A DNA stretch of 43,621 nucleotides from an uncultured Eubacteriales bacterium (GCA_902465435.1 CABQNH010000013.1:1-43621), one strand, 5' to 3'. Positions 8,505-19,000 are shown, counted from the first letter of the stretch. Program-made: numbers and translations. The notes: generated from the sequence alone by a model not told the origin.

Positions 8505-9131
8505 TCAGTCCTCCGGGAAGTCCTCCGTTTCCGTTTGAAGGCGATGGAGCGCCGCGCGAATATCGCCGTAACGGTGGCCGCGGCGCAAAAGCGCGTCTAC
8601 GGCGGACTTCACTTCCTTTTGATTTGGTATTTGCTTGCCGAAGCGCTTTTGAAGATACGCGTCAATTGCCTCATCCATTTCCGGCAAATCGGAAAGTACC
8701 TCGTCCCAAAGCGCTCTGGGAATTTGTTTTTCGTAGAGCATTTGCCGCAGACGCGCCTCGCCGTAGCCCTTGCGCAGGCCGGAATCGACAATTTGCCGCG
8801 CCGTGGCTCGATCGTCGAGCAGATTCAGCTCGTCAAGCCAGCGCACTGCTGCGCGCGCGTTCTCCGCGTCCTCTCCCTTTTGGATCAGCCGCTGCTCCAG
8901 CGCGCGGTGCGAGACGTTGGATGCGGAAATGATGCGCACAGCGCGATTTTTGGCCGAAGCCTCGCCTGCTGCTGCCCGGATCCTTTCCAGCTCCGCCGCA
9001 GAAAGCTCCAAGCCCGCATACAGGCCGAAATCCGCCACGACGGATGGAAGGATTTTCAGGGAGCTGCCGTCTTCAAATCGCAGAATCACCCGCTCAGAGC
9101 GCTGCGATTGCCGCAGCTCCTCAATCCTCAT
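8505..9131 (-). CDS. recX: Regulatory protein RecX
   Basis: This is a 208-residue, mostly helical protein with RecX three-helix repeats, visible as SNVSHRALEQRLIQKGEDAENARAAV in two pieces, then SGLRKGYGEARLRQMLYEK and KRFGKQIPNQKEV. RecX binds RecA filaments and tunes their assembly. The first ATG lies inside the last codons of recA, an 11-bp overlap, and the stop is 2 bp before rimO. This tight recA-recX coupling supports the assignment. The N-terminal 60 residues resemble the beta-strand extension of Firmicutes RecX proteins. Confidence 0.92.
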   Translation of the reverse strand: MRIEELRQSQRSERVILRFEDGSSLKILPSVVADFGLYAGLELSAAELERIRAAAGEASAKNRAVRIISASNVSHRALEQRLIQKGEDAENARAAVRWLDELNLLDDRATARQIVDSGLRKGYGEARLRQMLYEKQIPRALWDEVLSDLPEMDEAIDAYLQKRFGKQIPNQKEVKSAVDALLRRGHRYGDIRAALHRLQTETEDFPED

Positions 9132-10221
9132 CGTTGAAGTCGTCCGCAGAGACGTCTACCGGCTTTTGCGCCGCCTTTCGCTCTACGCTCCGACCGCGCT
9201 GGAGCTTATCCAGATTCTCGCGAATTTGGGCCTCCAGCTCGTCGGCCACCTCCGGGTGCTCCTCCAAATACTTTCTCGCGTTGTCCCGGCCCTGTCCGAT
9301 TCGCTCGTCGCCGATGGAGAACCAGCTGCCGCTCTTCTTGACCAGCTCCAGATCCACGCCGAGATCGATCATTTCGCCGTAACGGGAGATGCCCTCGCCG
9401 TACATAATATCGAAGTAGGCTTCGCGGAAGGGCGGCGCGACCTTGTTTTTAATCACCTTGACGCGCGTGCGGTTTCCGATCAGCGTGGTTCCTTCCTTGA
9501 TTGCCTCCACCTTCCGCACGTCCAGACGAACGGACGCATAGAACTTGAGCGCGTTGCCGCCGGTCGTCGTCTCCGGATTGCCGTACATCACGCCAATCTT
9601 CATACGAAGCTGATTGATAAAAATCACGACGCAGTTCGTCTTCGCAATATTACCGGCCAGCTTCCGCAGCGCCTGCGACATCAGTCTGGCCTGCAGGCCG
9701 ACAAAGGCGTCGCCCATTTCGCCTTCGATCTCTGCGCGCGGTGTCAGCGCCGCGACCGAGTCCACGACCACGACATCCAGCGCGCCGGAACGCACCAATG
9801 CGTCCGTAATATCAAGTGCCTGCTCGCCGGTGTCCGGCTGTGAGACCAGCATGGAGTCGATATCCACGCCGATGGCCGCCGCGTATTCCGGATCAAGTGC
9901 GTGCTCCGCATCCACGAAGGCGACCTCACCGCCGCGCTTCTGCGCCTGCGCCACAATATGCAGCGCCAGCGTGGTTTTGCCGGAGGACTCCGGACCATAG
10001 ATCTCAATAATTCTGCCGCGCGGCACGCCGCCGACGCCCAGCGCTGCGTCAAGCGCAAGGGAGCCGGTCGGGATCGTATCGATCACCATATCCGGACGGT
10101 CGCCCAGGCGCATCACCGCGCCCTTGCCGAAATCCTTTTCGATCTTGGAAAGCGCGGTTTCCAGCGCCTTTTTCTTGTCACTCGCGGGAGCGGGTGCTTC
10201 ATATGCCGGTTTCTTTGCCAT
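9121..10221 (-). CDS. recA: Recombinase RecA
   Basis: This is a 366-residue RecA with an intact ATPase core: Walker A GPESSGKTTLALH, the DAEHALDPEYA segment, Walker B around ALDVVVVDSVAAL, the loop NQLRMKIGVMYGNPETTTGG and the characteristic ALKFYASVRLDVR. It forms filaments on single-stranded DNA, exchanges strands and triggers LexA self-cleavage. The N-terminus has a short Ala/Pro/Lys-rich lead (MAKKPAYEAPAPASDKKK) longer than in E. coli. The gene follows the prmC stop by 12 bp, so no dedicated promoter or LexA box fits between them. I saw no CGAAC-N4-GTTCG box immediately upstream, so SOS control, if any, must act further up the operon or inside prmC. Confidence 0.99.
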   Translation of the reverse strand: MAKKPAYEAPAPASDKKKALETALSKIEKDFGKGAVMRLGDRPDMVIDTIPTGSLALDAALGVGGVPRGRIIEIYGPESSGKTTLALHIVAQAQKRGGEVAFVDAEHALDPEYAAAIGVDIDSMLVSQPDTGEQALDITDALVRSGALDVVVVDSVAALTPRAEIEGEMGDAFVGLQARLMSQALRKLAGNIAKTNCVVIFINQLRMKIGVMYGNPETTTGGNALKFYASVRLDVRKVEAIKEGTTLIGNRTRVKVIKNKVAPPFREAYFDIMYGEGISRYGEMIDLGVDLELVKKSGSWFSIGDERIGQGRDNARKYLEEHPEVADELEAQIRENLDKLQRGRSVERKAAQKPVDVSADDFNDED

Positions 10222-10233
10222 AGTATAATCCCC

Positions 10234-11094
10234 TCACTGCTTCCGCGCGAGAACCGCGCGGGTAATATCGCCCGTATCCTTCTTAAACTCTATAATCTCA
10301 TAGCCATGGCGGTATAGAATCTGCGCGACTGCATTTTCCTGGCCCATGCCGAATTCAAAGCACAGATACCCGCCGTCCTGCAGCGCCGGTGTAAAGTTCT
10401 CCACGATCGCACGATAATAGTCCAAGCCGTCTGTGCCGCCGTCCAGCGCCAAATGCGGCTCGTAATTCCGCACCGAATCCGGCAGGCGCTCCATTTCCGC
10501 GCTCGTTACATAAGGCGGATTGGCAACAATCAGATCAAATTTCCCCAAAAAGCCGGAGGCCGGCTTCTTCACGTCGATTGCAAGGCAGCTCACGCGTCCC
10601 TGCAGGCGCTGCTCCTGAATATTCCTCTTTGCGACCCGCAGCGCCCCCTGAGAAATGTCGCCCAGCGTCACACGCGCGTCCTTCACGCGCTTTGCAATCG
10701 CAAGGCCGATGCAGCCGGAGCCGGTGCAGAGGTCAAGGATGCGCGGATCCTGCTGAAGGAACAGCGCGCGCTTGATCGCAAGCTCCGTCACGGCCAGCGT
10801 GTCGTCACGGGGAATCAGAACATCCCGCGTCACGCTGAGCGTCATGCCGTAAAAGTCCCATTCGCCTAAAATATAAGGCAGCGGCTCATCCGCCAGTGCG
10901 CGGCGCACATAATCCTGCATTTTCTCGTCGATTTCCTCCGAAGCATACAGGTCGCGATCCGCAATAATTGCCTCCGCCGTTTTTCCCGACGCCGCGCAAA
11001 GAAGCTCCCGTGCAATGTTGGCCGCGTTGCCGCCCTCCTTCGGCAGCAGCGCCTTGCGCGCATCCAGATACAAATCGGCATACTTTTTTACCAC
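10234..11094 (-). CDS. prmC: Peptide chain release factor N(5)-glutamine methyltransferase PrmC
   Basis: The 286-residue protein has a helical N-terminal domain and a Rossmann SAM domain. The SAM loop is LDLCTGSGCIGLAIA and the catalytic NPPY is seen as NPPYVTSAEM, followed by EPHLALDGGTDGLDYYRAI, which is typical of PrmC/HemK. It methylates the GGQ glutamine of release factors. The usual partner prfA is not adjacent. The gene overlaps the DUF1385 gene by 7 bp and ends 12 bp before recA, so it sits inside one operon. The adjacency of DUF1385 and prmC is common in Clostridia. Confidence 0.94.
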   Translation of the reverse strand: MVKKYADLYLDARKALLPKEGGNAANIARELLCAASGKTAEAIIADRDLYASEEIDEKMQDYVRRALADEPLPYILGEWDFYGMTLSVTRDVLIPRDDTLAVTELAIKRALFLQQDPRILDLCTGSGCIGLAIAKRVKDARVTLGDISQGALRVAKRNIQEQRLQGRVSCLAIDVKKPASGFLGKFDLIVANPPYVTSAEMERLPDSVRNYEPHLALDGGTDGLDYYRAIVENFTPALQDGGYLCFEFGMGQENAVAQILYRHGYEIIEFKKDTGDITRAVLARKQ

Positions 11095-12077
11095 AGGTCG
11101 CTTCCCTCCTCCTTCGGAATCACCAGCGTCAGCGCCTCAATGGCGACCTCGATCATGCTGTCGTCCGGCTCGTTGGTCGTAAAGCGCTGGAACCACAGAC
11201 CGGGCGCCGTCAGGACGCGGGTCAGTGCGTTGTCATACTTTCCCACGAGGCGGTTTATCTCATAGCTGATGGACACGACCAGCGGCAGAGCCGCCAGCTT
11301 GATCACGATCATCAGCGTCTTATAAAGCAGCGCCGAGCTATCCCGCAGTGCGGCAAGCCCCGGAATCCAGAGAAGCAGCAGCTGCGATACGACGGAGAAC
11401 ACCAGAATGGAGATCATCATGACGACAAAGAGGAAGCTTGTCCCGCAGCGAGGATGCATCCTCGTCTGCTTCCGGACATTCTCCACCGTCAGCGGAAGCT
11501 TTGCCTCATAGCAGCGAATAGACTTATGTTCCGCGCCGTGATAGGAAAAGACGCGCTTCATATCCTGCATCTTAGAGACAAGGATCATATAAACCAGAAA
11601 AATTGCGATACGCACCACACCCTCGATCAGGTTAATGGCAAGCGTACTGTCGATCCAGCGCATGAACACGCTGCCGATCAGCATCGGCAGAAGGAAAAAC
11701 AAGCCGATCGACATAAGCACGCCGAGCACTGCCGCAAAGGTTACGGCAATGGATTCCAGCTTTTCCGAGCCGAGCTTACGTTCGAGCCACTTTTCAAAGC
11801 GCGACGGTTCCTCCGTCTCGTCCGTATCCTCCGCATAGAAATTTGCGGAATAAAGGAGCGCACGCATCCCGCATACCATAGAAGAGCCAAAATTCAAAAT
11901 CCCGCGCAGGATGGGGATCCTGCATGGTTTTTTAACATCCTCCAGCTTGGTCTGCAGGCCGTCCTTTGTGCGAACGACAATGGCCTGCTTGGTCGGCCCG
12001 CGCATTAAAATCCCTTCGATCAGCGCCTGTCCGCCAATCATCGTTTTAAATTTTTCCTGTGAAAGTTCCTTAGCCAT
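11088..12077 (-). CDS. DUF1385 (YqhQ-like) integral membrane protein
   Basis: The 329-residue protein matches the DUF1385 family. Its N-terminus IGGQALIEGILMRGP and the motif YHGAEHKSIRCYE (about residues 179-191) are the family's strongest signatures. Hydrophobic helices lie near residues 110-136, 147-170, 213-240 and in the region after 260. No biochemical role is established for the family. HGAEHK suggests a metal or catalytic site, but that is inference. The gene overlaps prmC by 7 bp. The 188-bp gap to the upstream histidine kinase gene (12078-12265) holds no promoter I can support; it contains a short hairpin with arms TCTGC and GCAGA near 12233-12246. Confidence 0.88.
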   Translation of the reverse strand: MAKELSQEKFKTMIGGQALIEGILMRGPTKQAIVVRTKDGLQTKLEDVKKPCRIPILRGILNFGSSMVCGMRALLYSANFYAEDTDETEEPSRFEKWLERKLGSEKLESIAVTFAAVLGVLMSIGLFFLLPMLIGSVFMRWIDSTLAINLIEGVVRIAIFLVYMILVSKMQDMKRVFSYHGAEHKSIRCYEAKLPLTVENVRKQTRMHPRCGTSFLFVVMMISILVFSVVSQLLLLWIPGLAALRDSSALLYKTLMIVIKLAALPLVVSISYEINRLVGKYDNALTRVLTAPGLWFQRFTTNEPDDSMIEVAIEALTLVIPKEEGSDLW

Positions 12078-12265
12078 ATAACTGCCTTTCTGTTTCTCTG
12101 TTTCGCTCGCGCGCTCAGGAAAGCTCTGATTCCATACCGTCAGGCTGGACGGCGCGCGGTTTCCCGTCAGGACAAGGCTTGGCGCCTTCGTGTCTCCCCG
12201 GCTTTCCGGGTCGAGCGCCTCGTCGAACCGTGTCTGCGCCCGCAGAGACGAAACGCGTCGGTTCC

Positions 12266-13714
12266 TTACCCCTCTGCAAGCGGCAGCCGCACCGTTACAA
12301 GCGTGCCGCCGCCTGCCGCATTGGCCAGCGTCAGCGTGCCGCCGTGCATGGACACGATCTCATCGCAAACCGCAAGACCAATGCCGCTGCCGCGCACCGT
12401 GGAGCTTCCCTTATAGAATTTCCGCTTGACCAGCGGCAGCTCCTCCTCCGGAATGCCGGGGCCAAAGTCCCGGATCCGAACCACAGCCTCTGCCCCATCG
12501 CGGCAGATTTCCGCGTTGATTTTCTTTCCGGCGCCGCCGTGCTTTGCCGCGTTATCCAAAATATTCAGCCAGACCTGCCGCAGCCTTGCGCTGTCGCAGG
12601 CAACCGGCGGGATCTCGTCATCATTCTCCACATAGTTCAGCGTGATGCCCTCCTGCTTCAGGCGGCTTGCATACATAAAAACGGTATCCTCAAACTCCGC
12701 GCGCAGATCACAGGGTGTGACATTAAGCGTCAGCCGCCCATCCTGCACCCGGGTGAACTCCAGAAGCTCCTCTACCATTTCCGTCAGCCGCTTTGCCTCG
12801 CGAAGAATTACGGAAATGCCGCGCCGCGTTTCCGCCTGATTGAAATGCTCGGCAGACAGCAGCGTCTCGCTCCATCCGGCGATCGCCGTCAGCGGCGTGC
12901 GCAGCTCATGGGAAACGGACGAGACAAACTCCGACTGCAGCTTCTCCGTCAGGCTGATCTGCGTGGACATCTCGTTGATCGACTCCACCAGCTCGCCGAT
13001 CTCGTCATCCTGCCGCTTCTGAATCTGCACGCCGTAGCTGCCGGACGCAATTCGCTTTGCCGTTGCGGTAACATCACGAACCGGTTCCAGGATGGTGCGC
13101 ATGAAATAGCGGCTGCTGAACAGCACGACCGCAATGACGAGCGCGCCCAGCGCCACGATAATGCCGATAAAGGAGATCGTCTGACGGTCGGCAAGACGCA
13201 GGCTCGTCACATAGCGCAGAACGCCGATCACTTCGCCGTTGGAATAGATCATCGGGCTGGAAACCGCCATGACGCGTTCGCCGGTCGACGGATTCTTGCC
13301 GACAAAAACCGCCATGTGCTTGGTTGAAATTGCCTGCTCCAGATCCCTTGTCATTTCCAGCTTGGAGGAAATTTGACTAAAGGAGGAGGCCACCACACGC
13401 CCGCTCGTGTCGACAAACTGCAGTTCAATTGTGTTTTTATCCTCAAAGCTCTGCGCAAACTGAATGCAGGACTGGTAGTATTCCTTATAGCTCCGGCCAA
13501 TATAATTGCTGAAAAAATCCGTGCTGGCCTTGGCCTTGGCCACCATACCGGACTCCATATTCGAAAGATAGTAGCCGGAAAACGTAATGGAAAAGGCAAT
13601 CACGCAGACAATGACAACCAGCAGCATAATGCCGAGCGTATTTCGAAAGTAGCGCCGCTGCAGGCTGCTGCGGCTTTTCTTTTTCCGCTCCTTCTTCTCC
13701 TTCGGCTTCTTCAT
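12266..13714 (-). CDS. Membrane sensor histidine kinase
   Basis: This 482-residue kinase has a Lys-rich cytoplasmic start, TM1 at about 26-48, an extracytoplasmic sensor of about 130 residues, TM2 at about 179-201, HAMP at about 202-255, the H-box SVSHELRTPL with phospho-acceptor His269, an N-box around Asn387 (LNILDNAAKHG), a G1 box DFGPGIP near 416 and a G2 box GSGIGLAV near 442. This is the WalK/PhoR-like class. The extracytoplasmic part resembles a PAS/Cache-like fold by layout only (FVDTSGRVVASS, GERVMAVSSPMIY). It sits 121 bp after its response regulator and behind a lipoprotein gene, so the three probably form one signalling unit. The signal sensed is unknown. The ribosome site is GGGAGG 10 bp before the ATG. 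Confidence 0.93.
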   Translation of the reverse strand: MKKPKEKKERKKKSRSSLQRRYFRNTLGIMLLVVIVCVIAFSITFSGYYLSNMESGMVAKAKASTDFFSNYIGRSYKEYYQSCIQFAQSFEDKNTIELQFVDTSGRVVASSFSQISSKLEMTRDLEQAISTKHMAVFVGKNPSTGERVMAVSSPMIYSNGEVIGVLRYVTSLRLADRQTISFIGIIVALGALVIAVVLFSSRYFMRTILEPVRDVTATAKRIASGSYGVQIQKRQDDEIGELVESINEMSTQISLTEKLQSEFVSSVSHELRTPLTAIAGWSETLLSAEHFNQAETRRGISVILREAKRLTEMVEELLEFTRVQDGRLTLNVTPCDLRAEFEDTVFMYASRLKQEGITLNYVENDDEIPPVACDSARLRQVWLNILDNAAKHGGAGKKINAEICRDGAEAVVRIRDFGPGIPEEELPLVKRKFYKGSSTVRGSGIGLAVCDEIVSMHGGTLTLANAAGGGTLVTVRLPLAEG

Positions 13715-13835
13715 GTCCGGACTGCCTCCCTTCCTTCTTTTTAACTACGGCTTTTCTTTGCCGCAGGCACCGATCCATACGGCCGTCGTATCCGCTTCCA
13801 TGCGGCATACCGACGTCCGTCTGCTTACCTCCGGC

Positions 13836-14522
13836 CTATGCGCCCCATTTATACCCAAAGCCCCATACGGTCGTGATATAAGTAGGATTTGCCGTATCAT
13901 CCTCGACCTTAATGCGCAGACGGCGAATATTGACATCGACGATCTTCAACTCGCCCTCGTAATCTCTGCCCCACACCGTTGTCAAAATGTCCTCGCGGGA
14001 AAGCGCTCTGCCGGGATTCTGCATAAAAAGCTTCATGATCGCGTATTCCACCTGCGTCAGCTTGATGCGGCGCTCCTGCTTCTCCAGCGTGCGGTTTCTC
14101 ATATTAAGGACAAACGGCCCCTGTGTCAGCATCTCGGTATCTGCATTGGCGTCGCCGCCGACCCGGCGATAAAGCGCGTCGATCCGCGCCGTCAGCTCCG
14201 CCGGAGAAAACGGCTTGGTCACATAGTCGTCCGCGCCGGTCATCAGCCCCGTAACCTTGTCCATTTCCTGCGTTCTGGCAGTGAGCATGATGATGCCGAT
14301 GGTTTTATTCGTTGCGCGAATATTACGGCAAACCTCAAAGCCGTCAATGTCCGGCAGCATAATATCCAGAATCGCAACGCCAATATCCGGGTTTTCCTTC
14401 AGCCGCTCCAGCGCCTCCATTCCCGTACCCGCTTCGATCGCGTCATACCCGGCGCGCTTTAAGTTGATTACAACGAAGCTGCGAATACTGACCTCATCCT
14501 CTAAAATCAATACCTTTTTCAT
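13836..14522 (-). CDS. OmpR/PhoB-family response regulator
   Basis: The 228-residue protein has a receiver domain with phospho-acceptor Asp53 (AILDIMLPDIDG), conserved Thr81 (IIMLTART) and Lys103 (VTKPFSP). A winged-helix DNA-binding domain follows (IKLTQVEYAIMKLFMQNPGRALSREDIL, then VDVNIRRLRIKVEDD and TVWGFGYKW, in separate stretches). It should bind DNA once phosphorylated by the adjacent kinase. Two in-frame ATGs compete. AAGGAG lies only 2 bp before the first but 7 bp before the second (14520-14522), so I start at MKKVLILEDE. The lipoprotein gene ends 21 bp upstream. Confidence 0.94.
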   Translation of the reverse strand: MKKVLILEDEVSIRSFVVINLKRAGYDAIEAGTGMEALERLKENPDIGVAILDIMLPDIDGFEVCRNIRATNKTIGIIMLTARTQEMDKVTGLMTGADDYVTKPFSPAELTARIDALYRRVGGDANADTEMLTQGPFVLNMRNRTLEKQERRIKLTQVEYAIMKLFMQNPGRALSREDILTTVWGRDYEGELKIVDVNIRRLRIKVEDDTANPTYITTVWGFGYKWGA

Positions 14523-14543
14523 AGCCATACTCCTTACCTGTCA

Positions 14544-15875
14544 CTAAACCTCGCCGGTGTTCCAATCCACGCGAATCAGGTGAAACAGCTCCCGCATTCC
14601 ATTCTCCGTCAAGCCGACCGCATCCGCGCCGGGTCCAAGAACGGCAAAGAAGGAGGTACTGCCCTTCTCCGTCAGGAAAACCGTCTCGCTGTTTTTCTCA
14701 AAATTTGTCCGTTCGCTGTTGGATATTCCATAAATCCGGAACAGCATCTTCGTCTCGCCGGAAAGACGGAGCGAGAAATCATAAATATCATAGGTACCGT
14801 CGGACTGTCTGCGCGAGACGACCAGATCCGGCAGCCAACTCTTTGACAGCTCAACATACCATCCGCTGTCATAGCAGTGATACGTCGTGGTCTTCTCGAC
14901 CTTTGTCCCGTCCAGATTCATGTTGAACCAGTTGATGACCCACTGATTCTGCGAGCCTTCGTCGCCCCGAATGGCACGCAGCCGCTGCGTACTCGGAAGC
15001 TCGATCAACCCGTCGCGATCGATATCCGTGCTGTAAACGTAATAGTTGCGAAGCGTTGCCGTATTAGTGTTGGGTACATCCGGAAGATTGAGATTCACAA
15101 GCTTGCCGTCGCGAAGCGTAATAATGTCGGTCACAATGCCGCTCTCGTCGTAGGCGCTCGCCACGAATGCAGCCGGTACGTTCCGGCACATATTTCCTGT
15201 AATGATCCGCTTGACGCTTGCCATCTCGCCGGACAGCAGCACCTCGTTTTCCCGCTGCAGGAAGCCCTTGCTGAAGCGATAAAGCTCCGCGACGCCGGTG
15301 CGCTCTTCGCTGTCCGCGCGCAGGATCAGGATATCCTGCAGGCCGTCCATATCCATGTCGATTGCCGTATATTCCGAGTAATTCGTCGTCAAAAGCTCAG
15401 AAAGCGTTCCCTCTGCCAGCGAGTAAACGCTTAAAGAGTGCGCGATCTTATCACTGAGCTGCCGCCCGACGATAATTTCCAGTCCGGGCTTGCCGTCAAT
15501 TTGCAGATACTGCACACTCTCAAAGGAGCTGCCTTCCCCCTCGATCACGGCAATGTTCTTAAATTCACCGTTTATCTTATCAAAAATATACAGCTTCAGC
15601 GGCGCAGAGTCCGCCGCGACCGCAAAAAGGACGACCTCATCCTCACCGTCTCCGTCAAGATCCGTAAGCTGAACCGCCTGCTGGTTCGCGCCGGACTCAG
15701 GGCCAGAGTAATCCACGCCGCTCCCCATGACGGTTCGAATGGCTTCGCGGAGATTATAATAGTTTTCGGACTGCTTGGGAAGGCTGTAAAGCTCCTCCAC
15801 CGGCCGGATGAAGCAGCCGGTCAGCAGTACTGCAAACAGGCAAGTCGCCAAAAGCGCTGCAATGATGCGCTTCAT
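14544..15875 (-). CDS. Lipoprotein with FG-GAP/VCBS-like DxDxDG repeats
   Basis: The 443-residue product starts with a lipoprotein signal peptide, MKRIIAALLATCLFAVLLTGC, whose lipobox LLTGC puts the lipidated cysteine at residue 21. The mature protein has calcium-binding-like acidic loops spaced through a probable beta-propeller: DLDGDGEDEV, DMDMDGLQDI and DIDRDGLIEL. That pattern is typical of FG-GAP/VCBS propeller repeats. No enzymatic motif is visible. The frame is open 14 codons further up, but GGAAAGGAG lies 8 bp before the ATG at 15873-15875. It is the first gene of an operon with a response regulator and a sensor kinase, so it may be an accessory sensor on the outer face of the membrane; that role is inference. 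A name beyond the fold is not justified. Confidence 0.85.
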   Translation of the reverse strand: MKRIIAALLATCLFAVLLTGCFIRPVEELYSLPKQSENYYNLREAIRTVMGSGVDYSGPESGANQQAVQLTDLDGDGEDEVVLFAVAADSAPLKLYIFDKINGEFKNIAVIEGEGSSFESVQYLQIDGKPGLEIIVGRQLSDKIAHSLSVYSLAEGTLSELLTTNYSEYTAIDMDMDGLQDILILRADSEERTGVAELYRFSKGFLQRENEVLLSGEMASVKRIITGNMCRNVPAAFVASAYDESGIVTDIITLRDGKLVNLNLPDVPNTNTATLRNYYVYSTDIDRDGLIELPSTQRLRAIRGDEGSQNQWVINWFNMNLDGTKVEKTTTYHCYDSGWYVELSKSWLPDLVVSRRQSDGTYDIYDFSLRLSGETKMLFRIYGISNSERTNFEKNSETVFLTEKGSTSFFAVLGPGADAVGLTENGMRELFHLIRVDWNTGEV

Positions 15876-15945
15876 AACCGATGCTCCTTTCCGCCCTGCG
15901 GCAAGCTGTCTGCCCAAACGAAGGGCAGCATATCATGATTGAAAT

Positions 15946-15974
15946 ATTATAGCACACCAATTCGGAATTGTGTA
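15946..15974 (-). promoter_or_regulatory. Sigma-A promoter of the lipoprotein-regulator-kinase operon
   Basis: On the minus strand, TACACA (plus 15969-15974, 4 of 6 to consensus) lies 17 bp before a perfect TATAAT (plus 15946-15951). It faces the lipoprotein start at 15875 and sits in the gap after dnaE. Confidence 0.65.
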
Positions 15975-16003
15975 GTAGATTTTCTTAATTTCCGGAAGTT
16001 TTG

Positions 16004-19000
16004 TCATTTCAGGATCACGCAGCCCTTGCCCAGAACGTGCTCCAGCTCCCCGAGCATATCCCCGCGTACCATGCAGAGCGTCCCGCGGCGAATTCCGGTA
16101 TCCGCAAAATACAATAGTACCTTCGTCGTTCCGGGGAACATACGCAAAATGGCCTTGACCTTGCGGTAGCAGCCGTCCGTTTCATTCGGCAGCTTCAAAA
16201 AGAGGGTCTGCTTGGGGTCGACGCGCGGCGTGAGCGGGCGCTCCTGCACGGCAGGCTCTCCCTCATAATCCGAGATCGGGCGCGCCTGATTCAGGATCAT
16301 CTGCGGTGCCTTTTCCTCGCGCACGGAAAGCTTCCCGGTCACGACCACCGCAGCATTTTCCTTGAGATAGCCGCCGTATTGGCTCAGTGCGTTGGAAAAT
16401 ACCAAAAGCTCCATTGCGGCCGTGTCATCCTCCACCGTCACATAGGCCATCATGGAATTATTCCGCGTTGTCTTCATCTTCACGGTTTCCACAACTCCCG
16501 CAATGGACGCGATCTGCTCGTCCTGATAGCGCCCGTCCGCATTCTCAAAGCTTGCAAGGATCTCTCCGATCGGCGCGACGTGCGTATTTTTCAAAAGGCT
16601 GCGATATTCATCCATCGGATGCCCGCTCAGATACAGCCCGGTTGTCTCCTTCTCCAGCGCCATTTTCTCGCGCGGGTCTATCTCCGGGAGATCCGGCATT
16701 GGCACGGAATGCGTGTGCGCTTCCTCGCCAAGCATTCCGAACAGACCAATCTGCCCTTCCAGATTGCGGCGGCGGCTGTCCGCTGCGGAATCCATCACCG
16801 TTTCAAATACGGCAAGCAGCTGCGAGCGCTTATTGCCGAAGCAGTCCAGCGCGCCGCACTTAATGAGATTCTCCATCGCACGCTTATTCATATCGCCGTC
16901 CTGCAAGCGGCTGCACAGATCCTCAAGCGATTTGAATTTTCCGTTTGCTTTTCGCTCGGCGGAAAGCGTCCGGATCAAGCCGCGTCCGATATTCTTCACG
17001 GCTGCAAGGCCAAAGCGGATCCCCTCCGGCTCAACGGTGAAGTGATCCTCGGATTCGTTAATATCCGGCGGCAGGAGCCGAATTCCCATATCGCGGCACT
17101 CGGCAATATAGCCTGCGATCTTCACGGAGCTGTCAATGACCGAGGTCATCAGCGCCGCCATATACTGCTTCGGATAATGGCATTTGAGATAGGCGGTGTC
17201 ATAGGAAACCTTTGCATAGCAGACCGCATGCGCCTTGTTGAAGGCATAGTTCGCAAAGTCAATAATATCGTCGTAGATCTTCTGTGCGGCTGCCTCCTCC
17301 ACACCGTTTGCAATGGCGCCGGGAATGCCGCGCACACTGTCTCCGTAGACAAACGCCCGGCGCTCCTCCTCGATCACCTTCTGCTTTTTCTTTGAAATAG
17401 CGCGCCGCATGTTGTCCGATTGTCCGAGCGTATAGCCGCCAAGCTTCCGAAAAATCTCAATGACCTGCTCCTGATAAACGATGCAGCCGTAGGTGACCTC
17501 CAGAATGGGACGAAGCTGCGGACAAAGGTAGCTGATCGTCTCCGGGTGCAGCTTGGAAGCGATAAACTTCGGGATGGAATCCATCGGGCCGGGACGGTAC
17601 AGCGCCACGATTGCCGTCAGATCCTCGATGGACTGCGGCTTCATGCCGGTGCAGACCGCCGTAATGCCCGCAGACTCCAGCTGAAAAACACCGGAGGTCT
17701 TTCCCCCCGAAATCATGGCAAAGGTCTGCGCATCGTCGTCCCGGATGGTCTTCATGGAAAAGGTCGGCTCCGTCTTGCGGATCTCACGCTCCGCATCGTC
17801 GATCACGGTCAAATTGCGCAGGCCGAGAAAATCCATCTTTAGTAGCCCCAGCTCCTCAATGGTCGTCATGGTAAACTGGGTCACAACAGTATCGTCGTTT
17901 CGTGCCAGCGGCACATAATCGCAGACCGGCCGCTTGGTGATCACAACACCGGCTGCATGCGTCGAGGTATTGCGCGGCATACCCTCCAGAGCGCGCGCGG
18001 TATCATAGAGCTTACGGACCCGCTCGTCGGTGTCATACTGCTCCTTGAGCTGCGCGTTGACCCGCAGCGCCTCGTCGAGCGTCATATGCAGGGTATTGGG
18101 GATCTGCTTTGCAACTGCGTCCGTTTCGGCATAGGTAAAATTGAGCGCGCGTCCAACGTCCCGGATGGCGGCTCTCGCCGCCATGGTACCGAAGGTCACA
18201 ATCTGTGCGACGCGATCCGCGCCGTACTTGCGCGTCACATAGTCAATGACCTCGCCGCGGCGCGCCTGACAGAAGTCCATGTCGATATCCGGCATGGATA
18301 CGCGCTCCGGATTTAAGAAGCGCTCGAAATACAGATGGTACTGCATAGGATCCAGATCCGTAATGTCCAGGCAATAAGAAACCATTGCGCCCGCAGCGGA
18401 GCCGCGTCCCGGGCCGACCGGGATGCCGCTTCGCTTGGCAAAGCCGACGAAATCCTGCACGATCAGAAAATAATCAACATAGCCCATCTTCCGGATCATA
18501 TTCATCTCATAGGTAAGGCGCTCCCGATAGCCTGCCGGGTCATTGGGATAGCGGCGGCAATAGCCCTCCTCGCAAAGCTTGCAGAAATAGCTCCAGCCGT
18601 CGTAGCCCTCCGGGTATTGAAATTCCGGCAGATGATATTTGCCAAAGATAAACTCCACATTGCAGCGCGCGGCGATCCGCGCGGTATTTTCAAAGGCTTC
18701 CGGAAGATGCGGGAACAGCGACCGCATCTCCTGCTCGGACTTAATATAGAACTCCTTTGTCTCAAACCGCATTCGGTTGGGGTCGTCCACCGTTTTTCCC
18801 ATCTGAATGCACATAAGGACGTCCTGTATTTCGCTGTCCTCGCGCGTTAAATAGTGCGCGTCGTTCGTCACGACAAGCGGAAGCCCCGTCTCCTTTGCAA
18901 GGCGCAGCAGCCCCGCGTTGACCTCATTCTGCTCCGGAATGCCGTGATCCTGCAGCTCCAGATAAAAGTGCTCCGCGCCGAACAGCTCGCCCAGCTCCAG

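Noticed and set aside
9121..10300. A LexA (SOS) box at recA
   Set aside because: recA starts 12 bp after the prmC stop and no CGAAC-N4-GTTCG box is visible there.
12078..12265. A riboswitch or promoter between the histidine kinase and DUF1385 genes
   Set aside because: I found only a short TCTGC/GCAGA hairpin and no -35/-10 pair or recognisable aptamer core.
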